64,000 nt of DNA from Pseudoalteromonas shioyasakiensis (GTDB lineage: Bacteria > Pseudomonadota > Gammaproteobacteria > Enterobacterales > Alteromonadaceae), in NCBI RefSeq assembly GCF_019134595.1, contig NZ_CP077771.1:434001-498000 (forward strand), in the 5' to 3' direction. Positions 9,408-17,286 of the stretch are shown one piece after another. Each line of letters opens with the position of its first letter. The first letter of the stretch is position 1. The notes below the pieces were generated by a model. It did no database searches and was not told where the DNA came from. It worked only from the letters and a program-made list of their open reading frames with translations. Made by a program: the position numbers and the translations under genes.

Positions 9408-9607
9408 CTTGCCACGCTTTTCATCAGTATAAAGGTTTGGTTATTTAAGCCTATTAGCCCTATTTGGTGATCTAACTTAGCTTTTTGCAGTCAGACTGAA
9501 AAACCGCTAGGGTAGCAAAAAAATACTGTATTTATATTTAAAAACCCATTAACATCAAGAATAATTTATTCTAAAAACTAAATAAGCGTTTTGCTTTGGA
9601 GCTTGCT

Positions 9608-11467
9608 GTGTTAAATAAGTTTGCACTATCGTCACTGGTTATCGGATTAGGATGTTTCATGCCATTACAATCATCATTTGCTGAGTCTGCAATAACTTTA
9701 AAACAACAGTTAGGGCAAAAGCTCATGCTTGACCTACGTTATTACTGCGAGCAAGACCCGGGTGAGCAAAAATGCCGTACACCGGTGACAGAGCTGCCGA
9801 CCGATTTAGCGAATATCATCACTAAACATAATATTGGTGGGGTGATTTTATTTGCAGAAAATATCGATACCGTGCCGCAAGTGATCAAACTTAATAATGA
9901 CCTACAAAAAGCCGCTGCTAAGTCAGAGTTAGGCTTACCGCTGTTTATTTCGATAGACCAAGAAGGTGGCCGAGTTGCCCGTATTCCTCGTGATGTAGGT
10001 ACGTCGTTTACCGGTAACATGTCGATTGGCGCGACCTATAAAGAACATGGTACCCACTTCGCGACTGAGTCTGCACGCATTATTGCCGACGAGCTATTGG
10101 CACTGGGTGTTAATGTTAACTATGCACCCACGGTCGATGTAAACATGAACCCAGATAACCCAGTTATTAATGTGCGCTCTTACGGTGAAGATCCGCAATT
10201 GGTTGCAAAACTAGGTGGTGCCCAAGTGGCAGGGTTTGAAAACAACGGCGTTATTTCATCGTTAAAGCACTTTCCGGGACATGGCGATACCAATGTAGAT
10301 AGCCACACGGGCCTGCCAAAAGTAATGCATGATAAAGAAACCATTTGGCAGCAAGATCTCCCCCCTTTTAAAGAAATTATTAAAAACCAACAACCGGGTA
10401 TGATCATGACAGCACATATCCAATACCCAGCCCTCGACGACAGCACGTTTGTCAGTAAAGAAGGCAAAACCATGATCAAACCTGCAACGATGTCGCGCAA
10501 AATCATCACCGACTTATTACGTGATGAACTTGGTTATCAAGGTGTGGTAATCACTGATGCCCTTGATATGGCGGGGATCAGCCACTTTTTTGAACCAATT
10601 GAAGCGGTAATAAATACCTTTGCAGCGGGTGTTGATATTGCTCTTATGCCAATCGAAATCAGAAGCCCTAAAGACTTAGCAGTACTTGAAGCCCTGATTG
10701 AGCGATTAGAGCAAGAGGTACAACGCGGCACGTTAAATGCCAACGAAATGAGCGCGTCTGCAACACGTATTTTAAAACTTAAAGAAAAGTTTAAACTTAC
10801 CTCTTCGCTTGATGACGAAGCTGCCATCAAAAAAGCGCAGCTTTTACTCGGTGATCAAAGCCATAGAAAAGTAGAAGCCGAATTAGCATTAGCAGCTATC
10901 ACCGAAGTTAAAAATGAAAAAAACACCCTACCCCTTAGCATTAAATCGGGCAGTAAAGTGCATATTATTATGCCAGATACCCGTAAATGCTATGCTCTGC
11001 AGCAGGCCTTAATTGATAACACTGATAAGCTAATCAGTTTTAGCTGCACGAGTTTGCAAGGCTATGAGAAACTTGCAACATTAAAAGAAATTAACGAAGC
11101 CGATATAATCATAGCCGCTAATGCATCACCAAAACAAAGTGCTGTTGAGGTCGGCGGGATGGACGATTTAGCTGATAACCCGGAGCTCGCAATTGCTAGA
11201 GCCGATCAATCTGCGGCATTAGAATCATTGCTAAAACAAGCAAAATTAGCCCATAAAAAGACCGTATTTGTAAGCTTACGTGCCCCTTACGATATTGCGC
11301 AATTTGGAAAATTTGGCGATGCTGTACTTGCCACCTATGCTTATAATATAGATGTAGATACAGATGAAAAGATTGCTGGTCCTGCTTTTACGGCACTGGC
11401 AAACGTTTTACTAGGGAAAGCCCCTGCTAAAGGGCAACTGCCGGTTACTATTAATGACCTGAACTGA
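9608..11467 (+). CDS. Secreted glycoside hydrolase family 3 beta-N-acetylhexosaminidase (NagZ-like)
   Basis: A 619-residue GH3 enzyme. The start chosen is GTG at 9608, because GGAG sits six bases upstream and it gives a clean signal peptide (MLNKFALSSLVIGLGC...SSFA); a TTG at 9596 is less likely. The NagZ-subfamily motif KHFPGHGDTNVDSH (residues about 220-233, carrying the Asp/His acid-base dyad) and the nucleophile Asp in VITDALDMAG (about 317) are intact. At this length, with a second C-terminal domain, it resembles the exported two-domain NagZ of Bacillus, which removes GlcNAc from muropeptides, more than the short cytoplasmic Escherichia NagZ. Chitin oligosaccharides are an alternative substrate. 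A 48-bp gap separates it from the D-glutamate cyclase gene, suggesting one operon. Confidence 0.88.
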   Translation: MLNKFALSSLVIGLGCFMPLQSSFAESAITLKQQLGQKLMLDLRYYCEQDPGEQKCRTPVTELPTDLANIITKHNIGGVILFAENIDTVPQVIKLNNDLQKAAAKSELGLPLFISIDQEGGRVARIPRDVGTSFTGNMSIGATYKEHGTHFATESARIIADELLALGVNVNYAPTVDVNMNPDNPVINVRSYGEDPQLVAKLGGAQVAGFENNGVISSLKHFPGHGDTNVDSHTGLPKVMHDKETIWQQDLPPFKEIIKNQQPGMIMTAHIQYPALDDSTFVSKEGKTMIKPATMSRKIITDLLRDELGYQGVVITDALDMAGISHFFEPIEAVINTFAAGVDIALMPIEIRSPKDLAVLEALIERLEQEVQRGTLNANEMSASATRILKLKEKFKLTSSLDDEAAIKKAQLLLGDQSHRKVEAELALAAITEVKNEKNTLPLSIKSGSKVHIIMPDTRKCYALQQALIDNTDKLISFSCTSLQGYEKLATLKEINEADIIIAANASPKQSAVEVGGMDDLADNPELAIARADQSAALESLLKQAKLAHKKTVFVSLRAPYDIAQFGKFGDAVLATYAYNIDVDTDEKIAGPAFTALANVLLGKAPAKGQLPVTINDLN

Positions 11468-11515
11468 GTGTTATTGTAGCAACTATGGGCAAGTGTTAAT
11501 TTCAAGGAGAGTCAC

Positions 11516-12313
11516 ATGCAAAAGAATGCATCTTTAACCACCCCTGCGGCTATTCGAAAAATGGTACGCGAGGGTGACTACACGGGCAATACATCGGGCT
11601 TTGCACCGGGCTTTGTGCAAGCTAATTTAGTGATTTTACCTAAACAATACGCGTTTGATTTTTTGCAGTTTAGCCAAGCAAACCCGAAAGCTTGCCCAAT
11701 CATTGCCACAAGCCGCATACCGGGAGTTACCGATATGCCAACAGTTGGTAAAGACATTGATATTCGTAGCGACTTACCTCGATACCGCATCTTTAAACAT
11801 GGTCAAATGGTTGAAGAAGTGACAGATATTACGAGTCACTGGCGCGACGATTTAGTCACCTTTTTAATTGGTTGCTCGTTCTCATTTGAAGAAGCGCTGA
11901 TTGCCGCGGGTCTTGAGATCAGAAACATCAGCGAACAAAAAAATGTGCCTATGTATGTGACCAATATGGCTTGCCAGAGTGCGGGGATTTTTCACGCCAA
12001 TATGGTTGTAAGCATGCGCCCGATGAAACCTGCCGATGCCATTCGCGCTATCCAAATTTGCAGCCGTTTTCCAAGTGTACATGGTGCGCCAGTGCATTTT
12101 GGCGACCCTGCTGCAATTGGCATTAAAGATATCAACAAACCTGAGTTTGGCGATGCGGTGACCATTAAAGAAGGCGAAGTGCCTGTATTTTGGGCCTGTG
12201 GTGTTACCCCACAAGTTGCGATTGCCAACGCCGCACCTGATTTTTGTATCACGCATAGCCCAGGGCACATGCTAATCACCGATATTCCAAATAGTAAAAT
12301 GGCAGCGTTATAA
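11516..12313 (+). CDS. Putative D-glutamate cyclase, YcsI/DUF1445 family
   Basis: A 265-residue cytoplasmic protein of the family once called putative hydro-lyase YcsI (PF07286). In vertebrates this domain is the N-terminal half of mitochondrial D-glutamate cyclase, which dehydrates D-glutamate to 5-oxo-D-proline. Conserved-looking segments include [40 protein letters not shown] and ACGVTPQ. A strong AAGGAG precedes the ATG. The stop codon TAA is followed at once by the pxpA ATG, so the two are translationally coupled. The activity is inferred from the family and from neighbours that handle 5-oxoproline and D-amino acids. Confidence 0.85.
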   Translation: MQKNASLTTPAAIRKMVREGDYTGNTSGFAPGFVQANLVILPKQYAFDFLQFSQANPKACPIIATSRIPGVTDMPTVGKDIDIRSDLPRYRIFKHGQMVEEVTDITSHWRDDLVTFLIGCSFSFEEALIAAGLEIRNISEQKNVPMYVTNMACQSAGIFHANMVVSMRPMKPADAIRAIQICSRFPSVHGAPVHFGDPAAIGIKDINKPEFGDAVTIKEGEVPVFWACGVTPQVAIANAAPDFCITHSPGHMLITDIPNSKMAAL

Positions 12314-13051
12314 ATGACGATGAAACTAAACTGTGACCTTGGCGAAAGCTTTGGCATGTGGAAAATGGGCTTAGACGAGCAAGTTATGCCACATATTGAT
12401 ATGGCAAACATTGCTTGTGGCTTTCATGCTGGCGATGCCGATGTGATGGCAAACACCCTAGCCCTCGCCAAGCAGCAAAAAGTAATGGTTGGCGCGCACC
12501 CAAGTTACCCAGATAAGCAAGGCTTTGGTCGCCGCTCAATGGCTATGAGCGAAAAAGAGCTGACCAATTGCCTACATTATCAAATTGCAGCAATTGATGG
12601 TATGGCTGCAGTACATGGTTTAACGCTCGAATACGTTAAGCCACATGGCGCATTGTATAACGATATGATGAGTAATGAGCAAACGCTGAATATCGTTATG
12701 CGCGCAGTGGCAAGTTATGCAAAGCCATTAAAATTAATGATTTTAGCTACCAACCAAGCTGCCAAACACAAAGTACAAGCAAAAGAGCTTGAATTAGAAC
12801 TCATTTTAGAAGCGTTTGCCGACCGTCAATACACAGACGAAGGTAAACTTGTTGCGCGCTCTTTAGCCGGCAGTGTACACGACAAAGCGGCGCTAATGGC
12901 ACAGGTTAAACAGTTAGTTGAACATGGCACAGTTACAACGCGAAGTGGTCAGCAGCTGGCACTTGATGCCGATAGTCTATGTGTTCACGGCGATAATGAA
13001 GCGGGTATTGCGCTCATTCAAGAGATCAAAGCACTATGTCAGCAAGTCTAA
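12314..13051 (+). CDS. pxpA: 5-oxoprolinase subunit PxpA (LamB/YcsF family)
   Basis: A 245-residue LamB/YcsF protein with the family's N-terminal LNCDLGESFGMWK, the IACGFHAGDADVM segment, VGAHPSYPD and VKPHGALYN, and a C-terminal CVHGDNEAG. PxpA works with PxpB and PxpC in bacteria in the ATP-dependent opening of 5-oxoproline to L-glutamate. Neither pxpB nor pxpC is beside it; instead it lies between the two separate parts of a D-glutamate cyclase. It abuts the upstream gene with no gap and overlaps the downstream gene by 16 bp. Either partners are encoded elsewhere or this PxpA works with the neighbouring cyclase proteins. Confidence 0.92.
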   Translation: MTMKLNCDLGESFGMWKMGLDEQVMPHIDMANIACGFHAGDADVMANTLALAKQQKVMVGAHPSYPDKQGFGRRSMAMSEKELTNCLHYQIAAIDGMAAVHGLTLEYVKPHGALYNDMMSNEQTLNIVMRAVASYAKPLKLMILATNQAAKHKVQAKELELELILEAFADRQYTDEGKLVARSLAGSVHDKAALMAQVKQLVEHGTVTTRSGQQLALDADSLCVHGDNEAGIALIQEIKALCQQV

Positions 13052-13899
13052 GCGACGCAGCGCTAAGCCAACAAATTGAAACCATGATGGTTGAACAGAA
13101 CCCGCGTGGTATGCAGCATTTATACGCAAAACAACTAACGGGGACGTATTTACGCGCAGCAAAATACCTTCATCAAGCACAAGGTACTGTGTTGATAGGT
13201 ACTGGCTTTGCGGTTAACAATACTTTCGAAACCGACGGCCCAGTTGGAGCGATAGCTCTTTACAAGGTACTCGAAAAGCTTGGTAAACAGCCCATTTTGG
13301 TTACTGGCAACCCCCTTTACAGTGCCTTAAAAAATGACTTTAACTGTTTTGAGCTGCCAATTAATAGCATTGATAATGCACACACTTTTAGCATTAAAGC
13401 CCTTGCGCAGCTAAAACCTGATTGCGTTTTATCAATAGAACGCCCGGGGCTTAACGAGCATCGGCGTTATTATAATATGCGCGGTATTGATATTTCTGAG
13501 CATTGCGGCTGCTTTGACTTTTTTGTGACAGATGCACCTTGCCCAACCATAGCGATTGGTGATGGCGGTAACGAAATAGGCATGGGTAACCTTGCAAAGC
13601 ATATGCAAGCGCTAAACATCACTCCTTGTTTAACTTCTTGCGATGAACTGTTACTCGCCGATGTATCTAACTGGGCAGCATACGGGCTCATTGCCTTTTT
13701 AAGTCGCTGGCATAGCACTGATTTGCTGGCTGATATTGAGCCACTCAACATTTTACATTACCTAAGTGAGCGCGGTAGTGTCGATGGCGTCACCCATAAA
13801 AATGAGCTCACCGAAGACGGCCTGCATGCTATGCATGGTCAACAATTAATAACTCGGCTTCGCCAACTTGGCGGCTTTACGACAGAGAATGAGGTTTAA
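13036..13899 (+). CDS. D-glutamate cyclase C-terminal-like domain protein (DUF4392)
   Basis: A 287-residue cytoplasmic protein of the PF14336 (DUF4392, GLUCM C-terminal-like) family, the same domain that forms the C-terminal half of vertebrate D-glutamate cyclase. Visible motifs are GTGFAVNNTFETDGPVGA (about residue 55), a SIERPGLN segment (about 135) and the glycine-rich AIGDGGNEIGMGN (about 172), which suggests a phosphate or nucleotide-like binding loop. Its ATG lies inside the end of pxpA (16-bp overlap), and the transaminase begins two bases after its stop. The vertebrate fusion supports a functional pairing with the YcsI-type gene two positions upstream. Confidence 0.82.
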   Translation: MSASLSDAALSQQIETMMVEQNPRGMQHLYAKQLTGTYLRAAKYLHQAQGTVLIGTGFAVNNTFETDGPVGAIALYKVLEKLGKQPILVTGNPLYSALKNDFNCFELPINSIDNAHTFSIKALAQLKPDCVLSIERPGLNEHRRYYNMRGIDISEHCGCFDFFVTDAPCPTIAIGDGGNEIGMGNLAKHMQALNITPCLTSCDELLLADVSNWAAYGLIAFLSRWHSTDLLADIEPLNILHYLSERGSVDGVTHKNELTEDGLHAMHGQQLITRLRQLGGFTTENEV

Positions 13900-13901
13900 C
13901 A

Positions 13902-14759
13902 ATGGGCACGGTATACCTAAACGGTGAATACCTTGGCGCTGATGAAGCAAAGATTTCACCAATGGATCGCGGCTTCTTATTTGGCGATGGCATCTATGAA
14001 GTGATCCCATCATACCAAGGCAAAATGCTTGGCTTTGGCGCACATATTGAGCGTATGAATAACGGTTTAAACGAACTTGAAATTAAGCTCGATTACAGTG
14101 CCGATACATGGCGTAAAATCTGTAATGATTTATGCGAGAAAAACCAAGGTGACAACTTGGGGATTTATTTGCACGTTAGCCGCGGCGCCGACACTAAACG
14201 TGCCCACGGTTACCCAACTAATATTACCCCGACCGTATTTGCGTTTGCTTTTGAAATTCCAGCAGAGCCAAAAAGCGACATAGATAGCGCAACAACTTAC
14301 ACCGTATCACTTGAGCAAGACCGTCGCTGGCAACGCTGCCATATTAAATCAACGGCACTGCTTGGCAACGTGATCCATTACCAACATGGTGCAGCAGCCG
14401 GTAACAAAGAAACGATTCTATTTAATCGCTTAGAAGAAATTACCGAAGCTAGTTCAAGTAATGTATTTATTGTAAAAGAGGGTGTGATCAGCACGCCACC
14501 ACTTGATAACCAAATTTTACCGGGAATAACCCGCTGGTTAATCCTCAATATTCTTCACAGTTACAGTGACTTTAAAGTGCAAGAGCGCATTATTAGTAAA
14601 GACGAATTACTTGATGCCGACGAAGTATGGATCACCAGCGCCACTAAAGAAGTTGGCCCAGTTGTAAAAGTAAATGGCAAGTTAGTTGGCGATGGTAAAC
14701 CTGGTGCAGTTTGGCAACAAGTGCAAAGCTTGTTTACCAAGCATAAGTTTGATTACTAA
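13902..14759 (+). CDS. dat: D-amino acid transaminase (class IV PLP enzyme)
   Basis: A 285-residue class IV aminotransferase matching bacterial D-amino acid transaminase in length and motifs: N-terminal VYLNGEYLGADEAKISPMDR, RGFLFGDGIYEVIP, the PLP lysine at about 149 in CHIKSTALLGN, and EITEASSSNVF with the conserved Glu (about 182). It should move the amino group of D-alanine and other D-amino acids to 2-oxoglutarate, giving pyruvate and D-glutamate, which the upstream cyclase genes could then convert. It is the last gene of the operon and is followed by a strong terminator. A branched-chain aminotransferase is less likely given the context. Confidence 0.88.
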   Translation: MGTVYLNGEYLGADEAKISPMDRGFLFGDGIYEVIPSYQGKMLGFGAHIERMNNGLNELEIKLDYSADTWRKICNDLCEKNQGDNLGIYLHVSRGADTKRAHGYPTNITPTVFAFAFEIPAEPKSDIDSATTYTVSLEQDRRWQRCHIKSTALLGNVIHYQHGAAAGNKETILFNRLEEITEASSSNVFIVKEGVISTPPLDNQILPGITRWLILNILHSYSDFKVQERIISKDELLDADEVWITSATKEVGPVVKVNGKLVGDGKPGAVWQQVQSLFTKHKFDY

Positions 14760-14778
14760 TTTCATCGCAATTTTAAAC

Positions 14779-14809
14779 AAACGCCTACTTAAAGTAGGCG
14801 TTTTTTTTT
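14779..14809 (+). terminator. Rho-independent terminator of the D-amino acid operon
   Basis: A 10-bp stem AAACGCCTAC / GTAGGCGTTT with a TTAAA loop, followed by an uninterrupted run of T. It ends just before the convergent WD40-like gene. Confidence 0.93.
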
Positions 14810-14814
14810 AGCTG

Positions 14815-15798
14815 TTATTTAGTGCTTATTTTATCAAATGGCCAAGCTTGCAATAGGCCGTCACTAGTTTCTGAATACAACTGATTACCATCGTAAGCCA
14901 CACTCAGAACCGACGTACGTTGGCGCTGTTGTTTAGCTTCGTATTCTGCGATTAATTCACCATCTGCAACGCGGTATAAACGCATCTTCATTTTTGGTGA
15001 GCCCGTTAATAGCCATTTATCTTGATTGATAAATTGCGATGCGGTGAACTCAATAAAGTTAGAGTATGAGGCCACTTCTGATAGCTCTTTTTTATTGGTT
15101 AAATCAAAGAAAACGCGATCATCAACCGAATCAATTGCAAAGCCCAAGCTTGCTGTTTTATTTAAAGTAACGTGATTCACTCTAGTCGCTAAACGCTCTT
15201 CAAAGCGAGTACTGCCATCACTCGTTGACCAAAGTTTTACGTACTTGTCGCTCGAGCCGGTAAACGCCCACTGACCATCAGCCGATAACGCCACGCTATT
15301 AATATCTAAGCGATGAATATCAAAACGCTTAGTATCGCCTGTGCGGGTGTTTATCACCTCAGCCTTGCCGCTACGATAAGCGATAACCAACGTATCGCCT
15401 ACGGCTGAAATAGCGATGTCTCTGGCGATTTCTTGCCCGGTAAGCCAAGTGCCAATACTACGCCCAGTGCGAGTATCGTATAAAGTCACCGATAATCGAT
15501 TTGAAATGAAAAAACGAGATTTGTTAGCGCTAAAGCCCACAAGCTCAACATGTTCAGCGCCCTGCCCTGTTATACAATCGTATAAACGCGCTTTTAACTG
15601 ATTATCCCAAACGCACACCTCAGATTGGGTTGCCACTAACGCGTGACTCGCATCCTCGGTTAGCGCCGTGGCACTTAGTAGCTCATTGCCATGGGCAAAT
15701 TCGCTACTAGCAGGGGCAGTAAACACCTCACCTCCACCACAGCCCACAAGGCTCAGTGAAAATACACAGCAAAGAGGTTTAAGCAGTTTCGACGTCAT
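14815..15798 (-). CDS. WD40/beta-propeller lipoprotein
   Basis: About 327 residues from the ATG at 15798, chosen because GAG lies seven bases upstream; further in-frame starts lie at 15804 and 15810. The signal sequence ends in a lipobox (LSLVGCGGG), so it is a lipoprotein. The rest is a series of WD40-like blades, clearest in DINSVALSADGQWAFTGSSD followed by KYVKLWSTSDG. Such propellers are scaffolds and do not reveal a catalytic role. It converges on the transaminase gene and has no operon partner. Confidence 0.78.
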   Translation of the reverse strand: MTSKLLKPLCCVFSLSLVGCGGGEVFTAPASSEFAHGNELLSATALTEDASHALVATQSEVCVWDNQLKARLYDCITGQGAEHVELVGFSANKSRFFISNRLSVTLYDTRTGRSIGTWLTGQEIARDIAISAVGDTLVIAYRSGKAEVINTRTGDTKRFDIHRLDINSVALSADGQWAFTGSSDKYVKLWSTSDGSTRFEERLATRVNHVTLNKTASLGFAIDSVDDRVFFDLTNKKELSEVASYSNFIEFTASQFINQDKWLLTGSPKMKMRLYRVADGELIAEYEAKQQRQRTSVLSVAYDGNQLYSETSDGLLQAWPFDKISTK

Positions 15799-16147
15799 GA
15801 TCATTCTCAATTTTTATAATTATTTTTGTATTTGAGCAGTGTAATGAAAATAAGCAGAAGTTGGTAGAGGAACTAGCTGTCAGCTTTCAGCCGTCAGCCA
15901 TCAGCCATCAGCCATCAGATTGAGAGTCGATAGATTTAAGTCGTTAGTGGTTAGATAGAACGAGTAACGAAATGCGAGGTAGGAGGTGCTTTAGCGCCGA
16001 ACAACAGCTGCCTCATCACTGCTTAAGATAACCCCACGATTTTCTTGTAGGCGTGAAATTTATTTCGCGCGACTTTTTGCGAGTTGTAGGTCGTGCTTTA
16101 GCGCGTTTTCTAAAAAGTTCGCTTTGCTTACCATGAAATCTATTGTT
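15799..16147. other. Intergenic region with heptamer and R3 repeats
   Basis: Six reverse-orientation heptamer units (AGCTGTC, AGCTTTC, AGCCGTC, then three AGCCATC) occupy 15875-15916. An R3 element (GTAGGCGTGAAATTTATTTC at its left end) occupies 16047-16072. No gene is supported here. Confidence 0.7.
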
Positions 16148-16462
16148 CTAGTTAGTGCTTGAAACAGATTCACAATTAACAGTCGATTTTTTTGATGTTT
16201 TATCTAACTTACGAGTTACTAACAGCTCCTCGTTTTCAACGGTTAAACTTACATTTTTATACCAATCATCAAAACTGGCTTTGGTTGCACTAGCTGGTAA
16301 TTCAAATCCAAACGCGGAATCAATCTGCTCTAAACTTGTTGGAATTTCTTTCTTCAAACACCAGTATAATCCACTCAAAGCGCCAAAAAGATCGTCTGGT
16401 TCTTCTGCGTATACGGGATGCCAAACTAAACAAGAGACAAAGAGATACACTAATTTTTTCAT
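16148..16462 (-). CDS. Small exported protein of unknown function
   Basis: About 104 residues from the ATG at 16462, which gives a typical signal peptide (MKKLVYLFVSCLVWHPVYA); an ATG four codons upstream at 16474 is also possible, and neither has a good ribosome-binding site. The mature part has two or three cysteines and no motif I recognise. It stands alone between two repeat-rich gaps. Confidence 0.55.
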   Translation of the reverse strand: MKKLVYLFVSCLVWHPVYAEEPDDLFGALSGLYWCLKKEIPTSLEQIDSAFGFELPASATKASFDDWYKNVSLTVENEELLVTRKLDKTSKKSTVNCESVSSTN

Positions 16463-16711
16463 AATTCTGTACATTTACTATGAATTGCTATCACCAACAT
16501 GTGTATAAAACACCGGAGCTTGTCAATTATGAGCAGGCATACTTTAACAGTTCTACTCATAACTACCTAAAAATCAGTGTAAATGAGCCATAGTGCTCTA
16601 AGCTGCTGACACTTACTTTTATTATCTAAAGCTTCTGCTACGTTTGCTAGGCCCTGTTTACTAGAGCCTAGCGCCTGTTAACTTTACTCTTTCTAACTTT
16701 CCCCTTGCTAC

Positions 16712-16749
16712 CTTTTGAATTTCAATCTGATAGCTGACGGCTGAAAGCT
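16712..16749 (+). repeat. 38-bp direct repeat with heptamer units (left copy)
   Basis: The stretch beginning CTTTTGAATTTCAATCTGAT and ending in heptamer units GCTGACG GCTGAAA recurs at 19486-19523, about 2.8 kb away in the same orientation. The pair flanks the VOC and S9 peptidase genes. Upstream of both copies is a similar CTTTCTAACTTTCC-rich stretch. Confidence 0.8.
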
Positions 16750-16757
16750 CACTCCCC

Positions 16758-17135
16758 TCACCCATGCGTAAAACAAAACACATTTAATTTGTTACCGTCT
16801 AGGTCTCTAAAGTATCCCGCATAAAAGCCGGGCATTTCGCGTGGGCCGGGGGCACCTTCGTCTGTGCCACCTAATTCTATGGCCTTTTTATAAAAGGCAT
16901 CTACTTGGGCTGGGGTTTCGACTGCCAGAGCAATCATAGTGCCGTTACCTACTGTGGCTTTTTCATCGTTATAAGGCTTGGTAACCGCAAATCCGGGCTT
17001 ATCTTGACCTGTGCTCCATGCGACAAAGCGGTCAGTTTCTAAAAAGCGCTCGGCGTTTAGAGTGGCGAACAATTCATCGTAATACTTTACTGCTTTAGCT
17101 AGGTTGTTAGTGCCTAACATTGTGTAACCTATCAT
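16758..17135 (-). CDS. VOC-family glyoxalase/bleomycin-resistance-like protein
   Basis: A 125-residue vicinal-oxygen-chelate protein. The start is the ATG at 17135, which has AAGGAG seven bases upstream and begins MIGYTMLGTNNLAKAVKYYD, the usual first strand and helix of the fold; the open frame extends upstream but is not needed. The second module ends in YAGYFRDLDGNKLNVFC with the typical metal-ligand Asp/Glu region. Members are lyases, dioxygenases or resistance proteins, and the substrate cannot be told. Confidence 0.85.
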   Translation of the reverse strand: MIGYTMLGTNNLAKAVKYYDELFATLNAERFLETDRFVAWSTGQDKPGFAVTKPYNDEKATVGNGTMIALAVETPAQVDAFYKKAIELGGTDEGAPGPREMPGFYAGYFRDLDGNKLNVFCFTHG

Positions 17136-17286
17136 TGTGTGCTCCTTACTTTTTAAGTGTCTGTACTCAACATAAAAGGGAAATGACCATCTGTCTATTG
17201 ATTTCTCCATTCATCGCAATGGACTATATTTCTGATGGTTGTTACTTTATAACAGATTAAACACTGCTCACTAACAAGGAAATAAA

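Noticed and set aside
9596..9607. TTG start for the GH3 enzyme
   Set aside because: The GTG at 9608 has GGAG at the right distance and gives a standard signal peptide; the TTG overlaps that ribosome-binding site.
17136..17210. 25-codon N-terminal extension of the VOC protein
   Set aside because: The internal ATG at 17135 has AAGGAG and starts at the normal first strand of the fold.
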